Positions 1 to 8,049 of a stretch of 50,769 bases of DNA are shown in pieces. The DNA is from Paenibacillus sp. SY21-1. GTDB lineage: Bacteria > Bacillota > Bacilli > Paenibacillales > Paenibacillaceae. Under the pieces are notes generated by a model. That model saw only the letters and a list, made by a program, of their open reading frames with translations. It had not been told where the DNA came from and made no database searches. The position numbers and the translations under genes are program-made. The stretch is taken from NCBI RefSeq assembly GCF_005222705.1, contig NZ_STGF01000040.1, positions 1-50,769 on the forward strand, written 5' to 3'. Position 1 is the stretch's first letter; every line of letters begins with the position of its first letter.

Positions 1-71
1 AAACTCGTTACAAATCTGCAGTTAGCTTCGTTTACAGAGTAGCATAATTCGGTTCCTATGAACATTTTTTT

Positions 72-97
72 AAGCGGATTTTCCATCCGCTTGTTTG
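72..97 (+). terminator. Possible terminator of a gene to the left of the window
   Basis: A 7-bp perfect stem (AAGCGGA / TCCGCTT, 72-78 and 86-92) is followed by a T-rich stretch. No gene is seen in positions 1-293 apart from this hairpin and the minus-strand terminator at 131-161. The likely role is ending a plus-strand transcript that enters from the left edge. Confidence 0.45.
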
Positions 98-119
98 CTT
101 TACCCGTTTTTATTCATTG

Positions 120-161
120 TACAAAAAAACAAACGGCATAGGAGTTTTTCCCATGCCGTTT
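120..161 (-). terminator. Intrinsic terminator of the EamA transporter gene
   Basis: A 9-bp perfect stem (AAACGGCAT / ATGCCGTTT, 131-139 and 153-161) is followed on the minus strand by a T tract (the A-run at 122-128 on the plus strand). It lies about 130 bp downstream of the minus-strand EamA stop codon. Confidence 0.7.
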
Positions 162-293
162 CGGATTCATTTTCTATACATGATCTAGTCTCTGAGTCTA
201 ACTTAATGACATTGAGCCCCATGTTAAGCTTTTTTTCTAACAGCTTCTTCAGCTATTCTTTTAGCTTGAATCATACATCCGGCGGGCTATAGT

Positions 294-1139
294 CTATAAT
301 CGAATGACAATCAAGCCCGCCACCGTAAGGGCAAAGGCGGTCCACTGCATGAGGGACAGCCGCTCCTTGTAGACGAGAATTGCGCCAGCGGCCACCACCA
401 GGCTATTGGTGGCGAAGATGGGCGCAGCCAGATTGGCCTGGCCGGTCGCGATCGCCACAGCGTACATTTGGAGGCCGCCGTAGGAGAATAGCCCGGCTAT
501 AACTCCTAGCCGCAGGCCGATGCGTCTGGATTCTTTGCTGCTTGCCGAAGCATCGGGAAGGAAAAACCAGGCGAGCGAGAGCGCATAAGCGATGAACAGG
601 ATGGGGGCGCTGGGCAGTCCAAGCTCATCTGTTACCTTCAGTCCGCCGTTGCGCAGGGCGAACAGAAGAATCGCGGCGCCCACCATAACGAACCACCGCT
701 TCTCCGTTATCGTGAGCGGTTCTTTTTTCTTATAAGCGATAAAGATGACGGCAAACAGCAGCAGAGTAATGCCGATCGCTTCGGCAAGTCCCAGGGGCTC
801 GCGGTACCACCAGGTGGCAAGGGCAACGACCAACACGATGTTCATATTCGTAAGCGGGGAGGTCAAGCTGGCAGGGCCGTAATGCAGAGCTTTCATAAAC
901 AAGGCGTTGCCCCATGCGGAGCCTGCGCCGATCAGAATGCCTGCCGCCCACACCCGGGCATCTGCGAGTTGCGGCAGCGTGCCCGTCAGCAGGGCGTGTA
1001 CGCCGAAGCCGAGCGTTCCCGAAGCATATAGCCCGAGCAGCAGGGTTCTGGTCGAGCCTCCGCGCATTTGAGAAACCTTCATCCACCAGCCGGCCAGTCC
1101 GAACAAAATCGCGCTGCTGATCGCTGTAACGAGCCACAT
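294..1139 (-). CDS. EamA (DMT superfamily) membrane transporter
   Basis: Integral membrane protein of 281 residues with about ten hydrophobic segments. It has the two-repeat layout of EamA/DMT drug and metabolite transporters, and the loop motif ASLTSPLTNMN precedes the second half of repeat one. Members move small molecules such as amino acids, nucleosides or drugs; the substrate here cannot be read from sequence. I start at the ATG (MWLVTAISS) because GGGAGTGG stands 5 nt before it. A TTG 15 nt upstream is the longer alternative and would give 286 residues. It lies downstream of and co-directional with the PHP phosphatase gene, 257 bp away, so it may have its own promoter, although none of consensus quality was found. 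Confidence 0.8.
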   Translation of the reverse strand: MWLVTAISSAILFGLAGWWMKVSQMRGGSTRTLLLGLYASGTLGFGVHALLTGTLPQLADARVWAAGILIGAGSAWGNALFMKALHYGPASLTSPLTNMNIVLVVALATWWYREPLGLAEAIGITLLLFAVIFIAYKKKEPLTITEKRWFVMVGAAILLFALRNGGLKVTDELGLPSAPILFIAYALSLAWFFLPDASASSKESRRIGLRLGVIAGLFSYGGLQMYAVAIATGQANLAAPIFATNSLVVAAGAILVYKERLSLMQWTAFALTVAGLIVIRL

Positions 1140-1308
1140 GCCGTCCACTCCCAATTCTGCATGCCCTAGAGTCCAATAGTTTTATCCATCATGCGGGCAA
1201 TCTTTGCATCTGTCTTCTTCTTGCTCTGCAATCGCTGCTTAAAATGGTGTCTGTCCCATTTATTTGTTACACAAATGAAATGTTTCTGTTATCGTTTCAT
1301 TACACAAC

Positions 1309-1385
1309 GGGGGTATTATAGGAGCAAGACCCCCTTTTTTAATATATCTTTTTGGACCTGCACCGTGCAGGTCCACTTTTTTTTT
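1309..1385 (+). terminator. Two consecutive plus-strand terminator hairpins without a plus-strand gene
   Basis: The first hairpin is GGGGGT / ACCCCC (1309-1334) followed by six T. The second is a perfect 10-bp stem TGGACCTGCA / TGCAGGTCCA (1353-1375) followed by nine T. Both T tracts are on the plus strand, while the flanking genes (PHP phosphatase and EamA) are both on the minus strand. On the minus strand the hairpins are not followed by T runs. Confidence 0.55.
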
Positions 1386-1396
1386 GCCTTGAAGGG

Positions 1397-2206
1397 CTAG
1401 AGGGCGACTACGACCGGCTTGCGCTGACGATAGAAAACCCAGTCCTTGAACCCGATCTCCTTCAGCCTCGCTCTTACAAGCTCCCATTCGTCGCCTACGC
1501 GGCTTGGCACATGAGCGTCGGAGCCAAACGTCACTTTTACGCCGAAATGCTGCGCCCGCTCGAGAATATCGTCCGACGGATACCAGCCGCCTACATCCTT
1601 GGTGCTGCCCGACGTATTGATTTCGATTGCGGTTCCGCATTCGGCTATGACGCGCAGCGTTTCATCGATATGCTCCGCTGCGGGAATGGCCGAAAAAGCG
1701 GGGTAGTAGCCCTTCATCGCATCGATGTGGCCAAGAATATCAAACATGCCGCTGCGCGCGGACTGCTGAATCAGCTCATAATAGCTTTGTTTCTCCAGCA
1801 CCTGCGCGGACTCGTCAAGCCCCTTCCAGCGGTTGCGGTTAAAAATGCTGACACCGCTTACCTGATGCACCGAGCCGATCAAATAATCGAAGGGAATGCC
1901 TTCATACGCTTTGCGGTAGCTGTCCGCATACTGGGGGAAGAAATCCGATTCGACACCGAGCAATACCTCGATACGGCCTTCATATTTCGCTTTCAGCCGA
2001 AGCACTTCCTCCACATAATTGGCAAAATCGCTGCGGGCCATAGCTATGCCAGGAGAAGGCTGATCCAGCTCATGGTAAAAATAAGGGGAATGATCCGAAA
2101 TGCCGATAGCCTGCAAGCCGGCGTCGATACCGGCCAATATGTAGTCCTCAATCGTCCCAAGCGCGTGCCCGCATCTTTCATGATGGGTATGTAAATCGAA
2201 TTTCAC
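1397..2206 (-). CDS. PHP-domain phosphatase, histidinol-phosphatase (HisK/HisJ) family
   Basis: Protein of 269 residues that begins directly with the PHP metal motif (DLHTHHERCGHA, residues 4-15). It continues with ISDHSPYF, GVESDFF, a GSVHQV segment, GHIDAMKGYY, EINTSG and a terminal GSDAHVP. These supply the histidines and acidic residues of the trinuclear metal site. The family includes monofunctional histidinol-phosphate phosphatases of Bacillus (EC 3.1.3.15), but related PHP proteins have other phosphoester substrates and no his genes are nearby, so the exact substrate is uncertain. The start is GTG with AAAGGGAG upstream. The gene begins 18 bp after the LysR regulator stop codon, so the two are probably co-transcribed. 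Confidence 0.8.
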   Translation of the reverse strand: MKFDLHTHHERCGHALGTIEDYILAGIDAGLQAIGISDHSPYFYHELDQPSPGIAMARSDFANYVEEVLRLKAKYEGRIEVLLGVESDFFPQYADSYRKAYEGIPFDYLIGSVHQVSGVSIFNRNRWKGLDESAQVLEKQSYYELIQQSARSGMFDILGHIDAMKGYYPAFSAIPAAEHIDETLRVIAECGTAIEINTSGSTKDVGGWYPSDDILERAQHFGVKVTFGSDAHVPSRVGDEWELVRARLKEIGFKDWVFYRQRKPVVVAL

Positions 2207-2224
2207 AATAGATTCTCCCTTTCT

Positions 2225-3127
2225 CTATTCGCTGCTTATAAATTGGTGTTCCGGCATGCCCTTCAGATCGCTTAAAAACTGCCGCATTGCGGTGTTCAGA
2301 TAGCGTCCGGACTTGTAAACGACCCCAACGGGGTGGCTCGTGTCGAGCTCGGGCACCTTGATCATCTTTAGTGTACCCAAACGCAGCTCGTTGGCAATCG
2401 ACAGCTTGGATACGACGGCGGCGCCAAGATCGATTTCGACCATCCGCTTCACCTCTTCACTGCTTGAAAGCTCCATGACGATGTTCGGCGTCAGGTTGTA
2501 TTTGCGAAAGATTTTGTCCAGAAAGCGGCGGCCGAGCGTATCCGGCGCAAGCATAATCATAGGTATGTCTTTAAGGTTGTCTACAGTCGTATGCGCGAGC
2601 GCAGCCATCGGGTGGAGCGGAGAAACGACCAGCTCGAACGTATCGTAATAGAGCACGTTGGAGGTTACGTTCGGATTTTTTTCCGTTAGGTAGGTAATGC
2701 CAATATCGACGGAGCCGTTCTCCACGCTGGCCATAACCTGCGAGGAAGGCATGGAATGAATCGTCGTTTTAATTAAGGGGAACTGGTTCTGAAAATAGGA
2801 CAGCACCCGCGGTAAAATTTGCATCGCCATCGAGGAGGTTGTCCCAAGCAAAATATGTCCTTGCGGCGTAGTGCTGAGGTCAGATAGCTTCTGTTTCATT
2901 TCTTCTACAATGGATAAAATTTGTTCGGCATGATCGAGAAACACTCGTCCATGGTCAGTCAACGTTACGGGCTGATTACGATCGATTAAGACCGTCTTGA
3001 ACTCATCCTCCAGACTTTTGATTTGCGCGGAAACGGCAGGCTGCGTCAGGTTCAGCAGTTCGCCGGCTTTGCGAAAGCTCATCGTCTTGGATATGGTATG
3101 GAGTGTTTCAAGCTGGCTGATATTCAC
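2225..3127 (-). CDS. LysR-family transcriptional regulator
   Basis: The predicted protein has 300 residues. An N-terminal winged helix-turn-helix (residues about 4-60, with MSFRKAGELLNLTQPAVSAQ at the recognition region) is followed by a LysR substrate-binding domain (about 90-295, starting GHILLGTTSS). I place the start at a GTG (VNISQLETLH) because AAAGGGGGA precedes it at good spacing and LysR proteins usually begin a few residues before the HTH. An upstream ATG would add 28 atypical residues. The domain resembles the CysL/YwfK type in Bacillus, but its effector and targets are unknown. A promoter lies at 3183-3211, and the PHP phosphatase follows 18 bp downstream. Confidence 0.87.
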   Translation of the reverse strand: MNISQLETLHTISKTMSFRKAGELLNLTQPAVSAQIKSLEDEFKTVLIDRNQPVTLTDHGRVFLDHAEQILSIVEEMKQKLSDLSTTPQGHILLGTTSSMAMQILPRVLSYFQNQFPLIKTTIHSMPSSQVMASVENGSVDIGITYLTEKNPNVTSNVLYYDTFELVVSPLHPMAALAHTTVDNLKDIPMIMLAPDTLGRRFLDKIFRKYNLTPNIVMELSSSEEVKRMVEIDLGAAVVSKLSIANELRLGTLKMIKVPELDTSHPVGVVYKSGRYLNTAMRQFLSDLKGMPEHQFISSE

Positions 3128-3182
3128 GACAATCCCCCTTTCAGAGTGATAGACGGCATGGTGCCGTTCGCCCATCTTTTCT

Positions 3183-3211
3183 ATTATAAATGATACGGGC
3201 TGCGACGGCAA
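3183..3211 (-). promoter_or_regulatory. Sigma-A promoter of the LysR-PHP pair
   Basis: Read on the minus strand: TTGCCG, 17-nt spacer, TATAAT. Predicted transcription start is near 3176, about 50 nt before the GTG of the LysR gene. Confidence 0.65.
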
Positions 3212-3232
3212 AAGATTAGCGAAGGCTTGTCT

Positions 3233-3268
3233 GAAAAAAAAGACAAGGACAGCTTGAGAGCTGTCCTT
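3233..3268 (-). terminator. Terminator of the MFS transporter gene
   Basis: A 10-bp perfect stem (AAGGACAGCT / AGCTGTCCTT, loop CTCA, 3245-3268) is followed on the minus strand by GTC and a run of eight T. The first arm overlaps the MFS stop codon by two bases. Confidence 0.85.
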
Positions 3269-4487
3269 AATGTCCCGCCGGTGAAGGGGCAGGCTGCGCG
3301 GCAGACGATTTCTTCTCTGTCAGGAAGTAAAGCAGGGCAAGCAGCGGCATAATGAGTCCAAGCGTAGAGGCGAGACGCCATCCCCCATGCGCGTAAGCCC
3401 AGCTCCCTGCGGCTGAACCGATTGCCCCGCCGATAAAAAAGATCGACATAAATATTCCGTTAATGCGTCCCCGCGCTTCATTCCCCAGCGAATAGATGAC
3501 CCGTTGACCGAGCACCAGATTCCCCGATACGGCCATATCCAGCGCAATGGCGGCTATGACGAGCAGAGCGAGCGAGGCAGCCGAGCTTCCTTGAATGACA
3601 TAGGCAAGCAGAAAGGAAAGAGCGGCAATTGCAATGGCTATTGCAGTGAACAGGCGCGTCCATCCGCGATCTGCCAGTCTGCCTGCGAGCGGAGCGGCTG
3701 CCGCTCCGCCTACGCCGGCAAGGGCAAACCAGGCTATTCCTTGCTGAGACAAGGAAAACTCCGAGGCCAGATGCATCGGCACCGTTGTCCAGAACAAGCT
3801 GAACGCCCCGAACAAGCTGGCTTGATAGATAGCTCTCCGTCTTAGGGGAGGCAGCTGCTTCAGCAGGGTGCCAAGCGAGACAAGCAAAGCTCCGTAGCTC
3901 ACGCCAGGCGCCGGCTGTCGGATCGGCAGAGCGCGTGACAGCAGCAAGGCGAGCAGGGCTGCGACGATAGCAGAGCCTGCAAAAACAGCCCGCCAGCCCC
4001 ATGCATCGGTAATAAAGCTTGCAACGGGCCGGGCCAGCATAATGCCAAGCAGCAGCCCGCTCATCACATTGCCGACAACTTGTCCGCGCTGCTGCTCGGA
4101 GGCAAGAAACGCAGCGTAAGGCACAAGAATTTGCGCTACGACGGCTCCTATCCCAATAAGCAAGGAGGCTGTAAGAAACAAAGCGGCATGCTTGGCGAAG
4201 GCGGCCGCAACCAGCGCCAGAACGAGTGCAAGCAGCGCGAGGACCGATAATCGGCGATTTTCAAGCATATCGCTGAGCGGCACGACAAACAAAAGGCCGA
4301 TGACATAGCCGACCTGCGTCAGGGTCACAATCAATCCTGAGGCAGCGGGAGAAAGGCCGGTTGCGGCGCTAATCGGTCCGACTACCGTTTGGGCATAATA
4401 CAGATTGGCGACGATTAACCCGCAGGCTGCGGCTAGCAGAAAGATGAGCGACTTAGGCACACGATGAAATGCGGCGCTTTTTTCCAT
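3267..4487 (-). CDS. MFS transporter (drug-efflux type)
   Basis: Membrane protein of 406 residues with about twelve hydrophobic segments. It carries a major facilitator signature after the second segment (VVPLSDMLENRR) and an equivalent half-repeat motif (AGRLADRGWTR). The N-terminal motif GLIVANLYYAQ is typical of Bacillus efflux proteins related to YgaY/YdhP-like arabinose-efflux permeases. The start is ATG (MEKSAAFHRV), set by AAGGAGG 9 nt upstream. A longer frame reading upstream to 4652 would run through the operator region and is rejected. It is divergent from a TetR regulator, and the shared intergenic region has three TetR-like half-palindromes, so the pump is most likely repressed by that regulator and induced by a transported compound. 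Confidence 0.85.
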   Translation of the reverse strand: MEKSAAFHRVPKSLIFLLAAACGLIVANLYYAQTVVGPISAATGLSPAASGLIVTLTQVGYVIGLLFVVPLSDMLENRRLSVLALLALVLALVAAAFAKHAALFLTASLLIGIGAVVAQILVPYAAFLASEQQRGQVVGNVMSGLLLGIMLARPVASFITDAWGWRAVFAGSAIVAALLALLLSRALPIRQPAPGVSYGALLVSLGTLLKQLPPLRRRAIYQASLFGAFSLFWTTVPMHLASEFSLSQQGIAWFALAGVGGAAAAPLAGRLADRGWTRLFTAIAIAIAALSFLLAYVIQGSSAASLALLVIAAIALDMAVSGNLVLGQRVIYSLGNEARGRINGIFMSIFFIGGAIGSAAGSWAYAHGGWRLASTLGLIMPLLALLYFLTEKKSSAAQPAPSPAGH

Positions 4488-4578
4488 TTGAATACTCCTC
4501 CTTGGCATAGTCCTGTGTATTAGAGTGTGCGCTGAACACAAGACGGGCATAAGCTCTTTTTTTGCATCATTCAAATAA

Positions 4579-4685
4579 TGAACGATCAGTTCACTAATTA
4601 TGTTTAAATAATAAACGATACGTTCAGTATTGTAAATAGGCATTTGAAGCACTGGCGATTAATCGTATAATAAACGTATCGTATA
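4579..4685. promoter_or_regulatory. Three TetR-type operators between the MFS and tetR genes
   Basis: Three related 15-bp elements: TGAACGATCAGTTCA (4579-4593, 5-bp arms perfect), TAAACGATACGTTCA (4612-4626) and TAAACGTATCGTATA (4671-4685). Site 3 resembles the inverse complement of site 2. They share the pattern TRAAC-N5-GTTYA, which fits a TetR-family dimer. Sites 1 and 2 lie upstream of the pump gene and site 3 just upstream of the regulator gene. Confidence 0.6.
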
Positions 4686-4726
4686 GTTAGACTTGATCAC
4701 GCGAATGATGGAGAGGAGGAAGCTTC

Positions 4727-5305
4727 TTGCATGCCAAACGAGGACGCCCGCGCAATGTTGAGACGCAGCATGCGATTCTCGCGGCAGCCTACGGTCTGCT
4801 GCTGGAAACGGGGCTGGGCTCGGTCACGGTTGAAAAAATTGCGGAACGCGCCGGAGTGAGCAAAGCGACGATCTATAAATGGTGGCCGAACAAGGCGGCC
4901 GTTATTATGGACGGCTATTTGTACGCCGCCTCTGAACGGCTCCCGGTGCCCGACACCGGCAACGCGTACGAGGATATTAGGCGGCACGTCGGCCATTTAA
5001 TTCAATTTCTGCTAAGCCCCGAGGGCAGGATGATTACGGAGATCGTCGGTGAAGGGCAGCTTGACCCGGCTCTTGCCGAGGCTTATCGCACCAGATATTT
5101 TCGCCCTCGGCGGGCAGAGGCCAGCCAGCTTTTTGAACGGGGAATAGGGCGCGGGGAGCTGAGGGGGGATTTGGATATCGGTTTATGTATCGATTTGATC
5201 TATGGTCCGCTCTTTTACAGGCTGCTGCTGACCGGAGACACGCTGAACGATACGTATGCCCAAGAGGTGTTAAGCCTAGTGTGGCCGGGCATTCGGGCGG
5301 AATAA
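4727..5305 (+). CDS. TetR-family transcriptional repressor
   Basis: Protein of 192 residues. The N-terminal HTH spans about residues 12-58, with the typical VTVEKIAERAGVSKATIYKW segment. A variable ligand-binding C-terminal half (TetR_C, about 75-190) follows. The start is a TTG with GAGAGGAGGA 6 nt upstream; an ATG 4 nt later is out of frame. It is divergent from an MFS efflux gene, with operator-like palindromes between them, the standard arrangement for a local repressor of drug efflux that also represses itself. The ligand is unknown. Confidence 0.87.
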   Translation: MHAKRGRPRNVETQHAILAAAYGLLLETGLGSVTVEKIAERAGVSKATIYKWWPNKAAVIMDGYLYAASERLPVPDTGNAYEDIRRHVGHLIQFLLSPEGRMITEIVGEGQLDPALAEAYRTRYFRPRRAEASQLFERGIGRGELRGDLDIGLCIDLIYGPLFYRLLLTGDTLNDTYAQEVLSLVWPGIRAE

Positions 5306-5323
5306 CGCTGACCGGGACATGCC

Positions 5324-5359
5324 AAAAAGGGCAGACCGGCGATTGCAGCCGGTTTGCCC
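5324..5359 (-). terminator. Terminator between tetR and corA, best oriented for corA
   Basis: A 12-bp stem with one wobble (5329-5340 with 5348-5359; GGGCAGACCGGC / GCCGGTTTGCCC). Five T follow on the minus strand. It lies about 105 bp past the corA stop. On the plus strand it is followed by only two T, so it may act weakly for tetR. Confidence 0.7.
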
Positions 5360-5465
5360 TTGCGCATACAACGATTGTCCGTTGTAGAATACTTTCAGAG
5401 AGGCGGAGCGCCGAGTATTGCCGTCCTTCGGCGTACCTGTCGCTCGCCAATTCAGGAAGCAGCGG

Positions 5466-6401
5466 CTACAGCCATTCCTTTTTGCGGAAAATAAAGAACA
5501 TGCTGATCCCGAGCACCATCATAATGCCTAACAGCACATAGGAGCCCATTTTGAAATGAAGGCCGGGGATAAAATCAAAGTTCATGCCATATATGCCCGT
5601 AATAAACGTAAGCGGCATGAAAATGGTCGTAATCGCGGTGAACACGCGCATGATTTCGTTCGCCCGGTTGGAGACGCTTGATTGATACGCCTCGCGCAGG
5701 TTGCCCATAAGGTCGCGGTACGTGTCGAACGACTCGGCGATCTTTAGCGCATTCTCATAGATATCGCCGAAGTACTTCTGCAGCTGATCGTCGATCAGCT
5801 TCAAATCGCGTTTGTTGAGCGTGGCGATGACGTCGCGCTGCGGTCCCAGCACCTTGCGGAGCCACAAAATTTCACCCCGGAGACCGATGATTTCATTCAA
5901 ATGCGATTTTTTCGTATGCATCAGAATGTCCTCTTCCAGCGATTCGATGCGGTTGTCGATCCGGTCGCCAACGAGAAAATAATTATCGACGACAATATCG
6001 ATCAAGTGATACAGGAAGTAGTCGGGATGGCTGACCTCCTGCTCCCAAAGCAGCGGCTTGAGCGAACGCAGCTCGTTGATTTTTTGTTTGGTGACCGTAA
6101 TGATAAAATGTTTGCCGAGAAAGATGTTGAGCGCACGCAGAAAAATTTCCTCGTCGTCAAACCTGATGCTATTAATAACGATAAAATAATGGCTTTCGTA
6201 AATTTCGATTTTTGGACGCTGCTCCTCTTCGCTGAGGCAGTCCTCGACGGCAAGATCATGCATGCTGAACAGAGGCTGCAGCACGGCCAGATCCTCCACA
6301 TCGGCATCAATCCAATAAAAGCCGGACGTCGGCGCGATAAGCGTTTGTTCAATTTGGTCAACAGGCGTAAAGACGCCGTTGTTCACGAGACGGATTTTCA
6401 T
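5466..6401 (-). CDS. corA: CorA-family magnesium (divalent cation) transporter
   Basis: Protein of 311 residues. A large cytoplasmic N-terminal alpha/beta and coiled-helix domain (about 1-245) precedes two C-terminal membrane helices. The signature YGMNFDF follows the first helix and contains the GMN selectivity motif, and the C-terminus ends with basic residues (RKKEW). CorA forms a pentameric channel for Mg2+ and sometimes Co2+ or Ni2+. The start is ATG (MKIRLVNNG) with AAAGGAGTG upstream. A promoter candidate at 6594-6623 implies a 5' leader of about 185 nt. The gene is monocistronic and followed by a good terminator. Confidence 0.92.
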   Translation of the reverse strand: MKIRLVNNGVFTPVDQIEQTLIAPTSGFYWIDADVEDLAVLQPLFSMHDLAVEDCLSEEEQRPKIEIYESHYFIVINSIRFDDEEIFLRALNIFLGKHFIITVTKQKINELRSLKPLLWEQEVSHPDYFLYHLIDIVVDNYFLVGDRIDNRIESLEEDILMHTKKSHLNEIIGLRGEILWLRKVLGPQRDVIATLNKRDLKLIDDQLQKYFGDIYENALKIAESFDTYRDLMGNLREAYQSSVSNRANEIMRVFTAITTIFMPLTFITGIYGMNFDFIPGLHFKMGSYVLLGIMMVLGISMFFIFRKKEWL

Positions 6402-6593
6402 CCGCAGTCACTCCTTTCGTGTTGGCTTTGCCGCATGGCGGCTTCGGCCGTATACGTCGGTCAGAGAGAACTGCCGATTGCATAAGGGACAACCGGCAGT
6501 AACCGTATTCGACTGTCATCGGCCCTAGATCGGTCGCCTTCCATAGCCCTATGCACCCCTTCATTCGTGGAATAAGTAAAATAATTCTTGTCT
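6402..6593 (-). other. Long 5' leader of corA
   Basis: Between the predicted corA promoter and its start codon lies a leader of about 185 nt without a convincing reading frame. It can form at least one short stem on the minus strand (CTGCCG / CGGCAG around 6470-6500). I do not recognise it as the M-box magnesium riboswitch. Confidence 0.35.
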
Positions 6594-6623
6594 AGTATAC
6601 TCCCGCCCGAGCTTAACATACAA
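6594..6623 (-). promoter_or_regulatory. Candidate corA promoter
   Basis: Read on the minus strand: TTGTAT, 18-nt spacer, TATACT. Predicted transcript start is near 6588. Confidence 0.5.
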
Positions 6624-6689
6624 GCAGAAAAAACGGGGTTTTTCGACCATTTGCGCATGCCTTGTGTTAAGTATATGCAAAGAGGCTTC

Positions 6690-6718
6690 TTGACGTTATT
6701 CGCATAATGTTTTAAAGT
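6690..6718 (+). promoter_or_regulatory. Promoter of the S-box met operon
   Basis: TTGACG, 17-nt spacer, TAAAGT. Transcription would start near 6725, about 30 nt before the S-box. Confidence 0.7.
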
Positions 6719-6756
6719 AAAAAGTAATAGCAAACCGACAATTGAATAGACTACTT

Positions 6757-6872
6757 TCTTATCAAGAGCAGGCGGAGGGACTAGCCCGATGAAGCCCGGC
6801 AACCGGCATTTTTATAAATGCACGGTGCTAATTCTTGCGGAATACCTGTAGGGTTTTCTGAGAGATGAGGGA
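6757..6872 (+). ncRNA. SAM-I riboswitch (S-box leader)
   Basis: The conserved S-box core is present in order: TTATCAAGAGCAGGCGGAGG, then GACTAGCCCGATGAAGCCCGGCAACC, cut here as GACTAGCCCGATGAAG and CCCGGCAACC, then GGTGCTAATTC after a variable hairpin, and finally CTGAGAGATGAGG. It binds S-adenosylmethionine. When SAM is high the downstream terminator at 6901-6931 forms and expression of metA-metI-metC stops. The gene content downstream fits this control exactly. Confidence 0.95.
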
Positions 6873-6900
6873 GGCGGATGGCTTCTTTACCCGGGCTTAC

Positions 6901-6931
6901 GACCTTTTCTCACGCAGAAAGGGTCTTTTTT
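6901..6931 (+). terminator. S-box-controlled terminator
   Basis: Stem GACCTTTTCT / AGAAAGGGTC with one wobble, loop CACGC, followed by six T. This is the expression platform of the S-box. From 6932 to 7103 no further gene or clear signal is seen apart from the metA ribosome-binding site. Confidence 0.85.
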
Positions 6932-7103
6932 GATTGCTCGTCAGCCTTGCCGCCGCCCCTTTTTATGAAATATAGGAAAGCATATTCTTTATCTGCCCTT
7001 TCTTTATATTTCTCGGACTGAAGCGCGCTGCGACGCCATAGGGCGGCCACAGCCGCTTCAACTTGGGAGCAGGTTAGGCGAATACCTAACGGGAGTGATG
7101 AAC

Positions 7104-8021
7104 ATGCCGATTAAAGTGCCAGACCATTTGCCTGCAAAGGAAATTTTGAGCAATGAAAATATCTTCGTTATGGACGAGAGCAAAGCCTACCATCAAGATA
7201 TACGCCCGTTGCGAATTGCCATATTGAACCTGATGCCGACGAAAGAAACGACAGAGACTCAGCTGCTGAGGCTGATCGGCAACACGCCGCTTCAGGTTGA
7301 GGCGGTTTTGATCCATCCGAAAACGCACCGTTCCAAGAATACGTCCGCCGAGCATCTGGAAGCTTTTTATAAAACGTTCGACGATATTGCGAGCGAGTTT
7401 TACGACGGCCTGATTATTACTGGCGCCCCAGTGGAGCACTTGCCTTTCGAGGACGTCACCTACTGGGAGGAGCTCAAGGAAATTATGGATTGGAGCAAGA
7501 AGCACGTTACTTCTACTTTCCATATTTGTTGGGCCGCCCAGGCGGGACTGTATCACCATTACAACGTGCCGAAATACGACCTGGAGAACAAAATGTTCGG
7601 CGTATTCCCTCATACGATCGACAAGCGCAATGTGAGCTTGCTGCGGGGCTTTGACGAGCAATTCTACGTTCCGCAATCCCGTCACACCGAGGTGCGGCAA
7701 TCGGACATTGATCCAATCGGGGATCTGGAAATTTTGTCAAGCTCGTCGGAGTCCGGCGTCTATATTGTGGCATCAAAGGATGGCAGGCAGATTTTTGTGA
7801 CAGGCCATTCGGAATACGATCCGACCTCGCTGAAGGCCGAGTACGACCGGGATATTTCCAAAGGACTGCAAATCGATGTGCCAAAAAACTACTACCCCGG
7901 CAACAATCCGAACGCCGTGCCGCTGTCCACATGGCGCGCTCATGCGAATTTGCTGTACACGAACTGGCTGAACTACTACGTCTACCAGCAGACGCCGTTC
8001 GATCTTGGAGCAGGAATCTAA
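7104..8021 (+). CDS. metA: Homoserine O-acetyltransferase, MetA type
   Basis: Protein of 305 residues that transfers an acyl group from acyl-CoA to the hydroxyl of L-homoserine, the first committed step to methionine. With the start at MPIKVPDHLP the family numbering fits exactly: nucleophile Cys142 (FHICWAAQAG), His235 and Glu237 (TGHSEYDP). Residue 111 is Glu (TGAPVEHLPF). In Bacillus MetA, Glu111 gives acetyl-CoA specificity, while Gly111 in the E. coli enzyme gives succinyl-CoA, so acetyl transfer is predicted. GTG 7095 and ATG 7098 are in-frame alternatives, but CGGGAG 8 nt before 7104 favours the chosen start. It is the first gene of the S-box operon, with metI 28 bp downstream. Confidence 0.93.
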   Translation: MPIKVPDHLPAKEILSNENIFVMDESKAYHQDIRPLRIAILNLMPTKETTETQLLRLIGNTPLQVEAVLIHPKTHRSKNTSAEHLEAFYKTFDDIASEFYDGLIITGAPVEHLPFEDVTYWEELKEIMDWSKKHVTSTFHICWAAQAGLYHHYNVPKYDLENKMFGVFPHTIDKRNVSLLRGFDEQFYVPQSRHTEVRQSDIDPIGDLEILSSSSESGVYIVASKDGRQIFVTGHSEYDPTSLKAEYDRDISKGLQIDVPKNYYPGNNPNAVPLSTWRAHANLLYTNWLNYYVYQQTPFDLGAGI

Positions 8022-8049
8022 CTACAACTTAAAGGAGTGCAATTTCAAC

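Noticed and set aside
95..292. Plus-strand 65-residue reading frame
   Set aside because: It has no ribosome-binding site, is Ser/Phe rich without family resemblance, and overlaps the minus-strand terminator at 131-161.
1352..2194. Plus-strand 280-residue frame opposite the PHP phosphatase
   Set aside because: The minus strand encodes a complete PHP domain with metal motifs. The plus-strand frame has no ribosome-binding site or domain.
6402..6593. M-box magnesium riboswitch upstream of corA
   Set aside because: The conserved M-box sequence elements are not found in the leader on the minus strand.
6461..6802. Minus-strand 113-residue frame before metA
   Set aside because: It overlaps the corA promoter, the met operon promoter and the start of the S-box, and has no coding signature.
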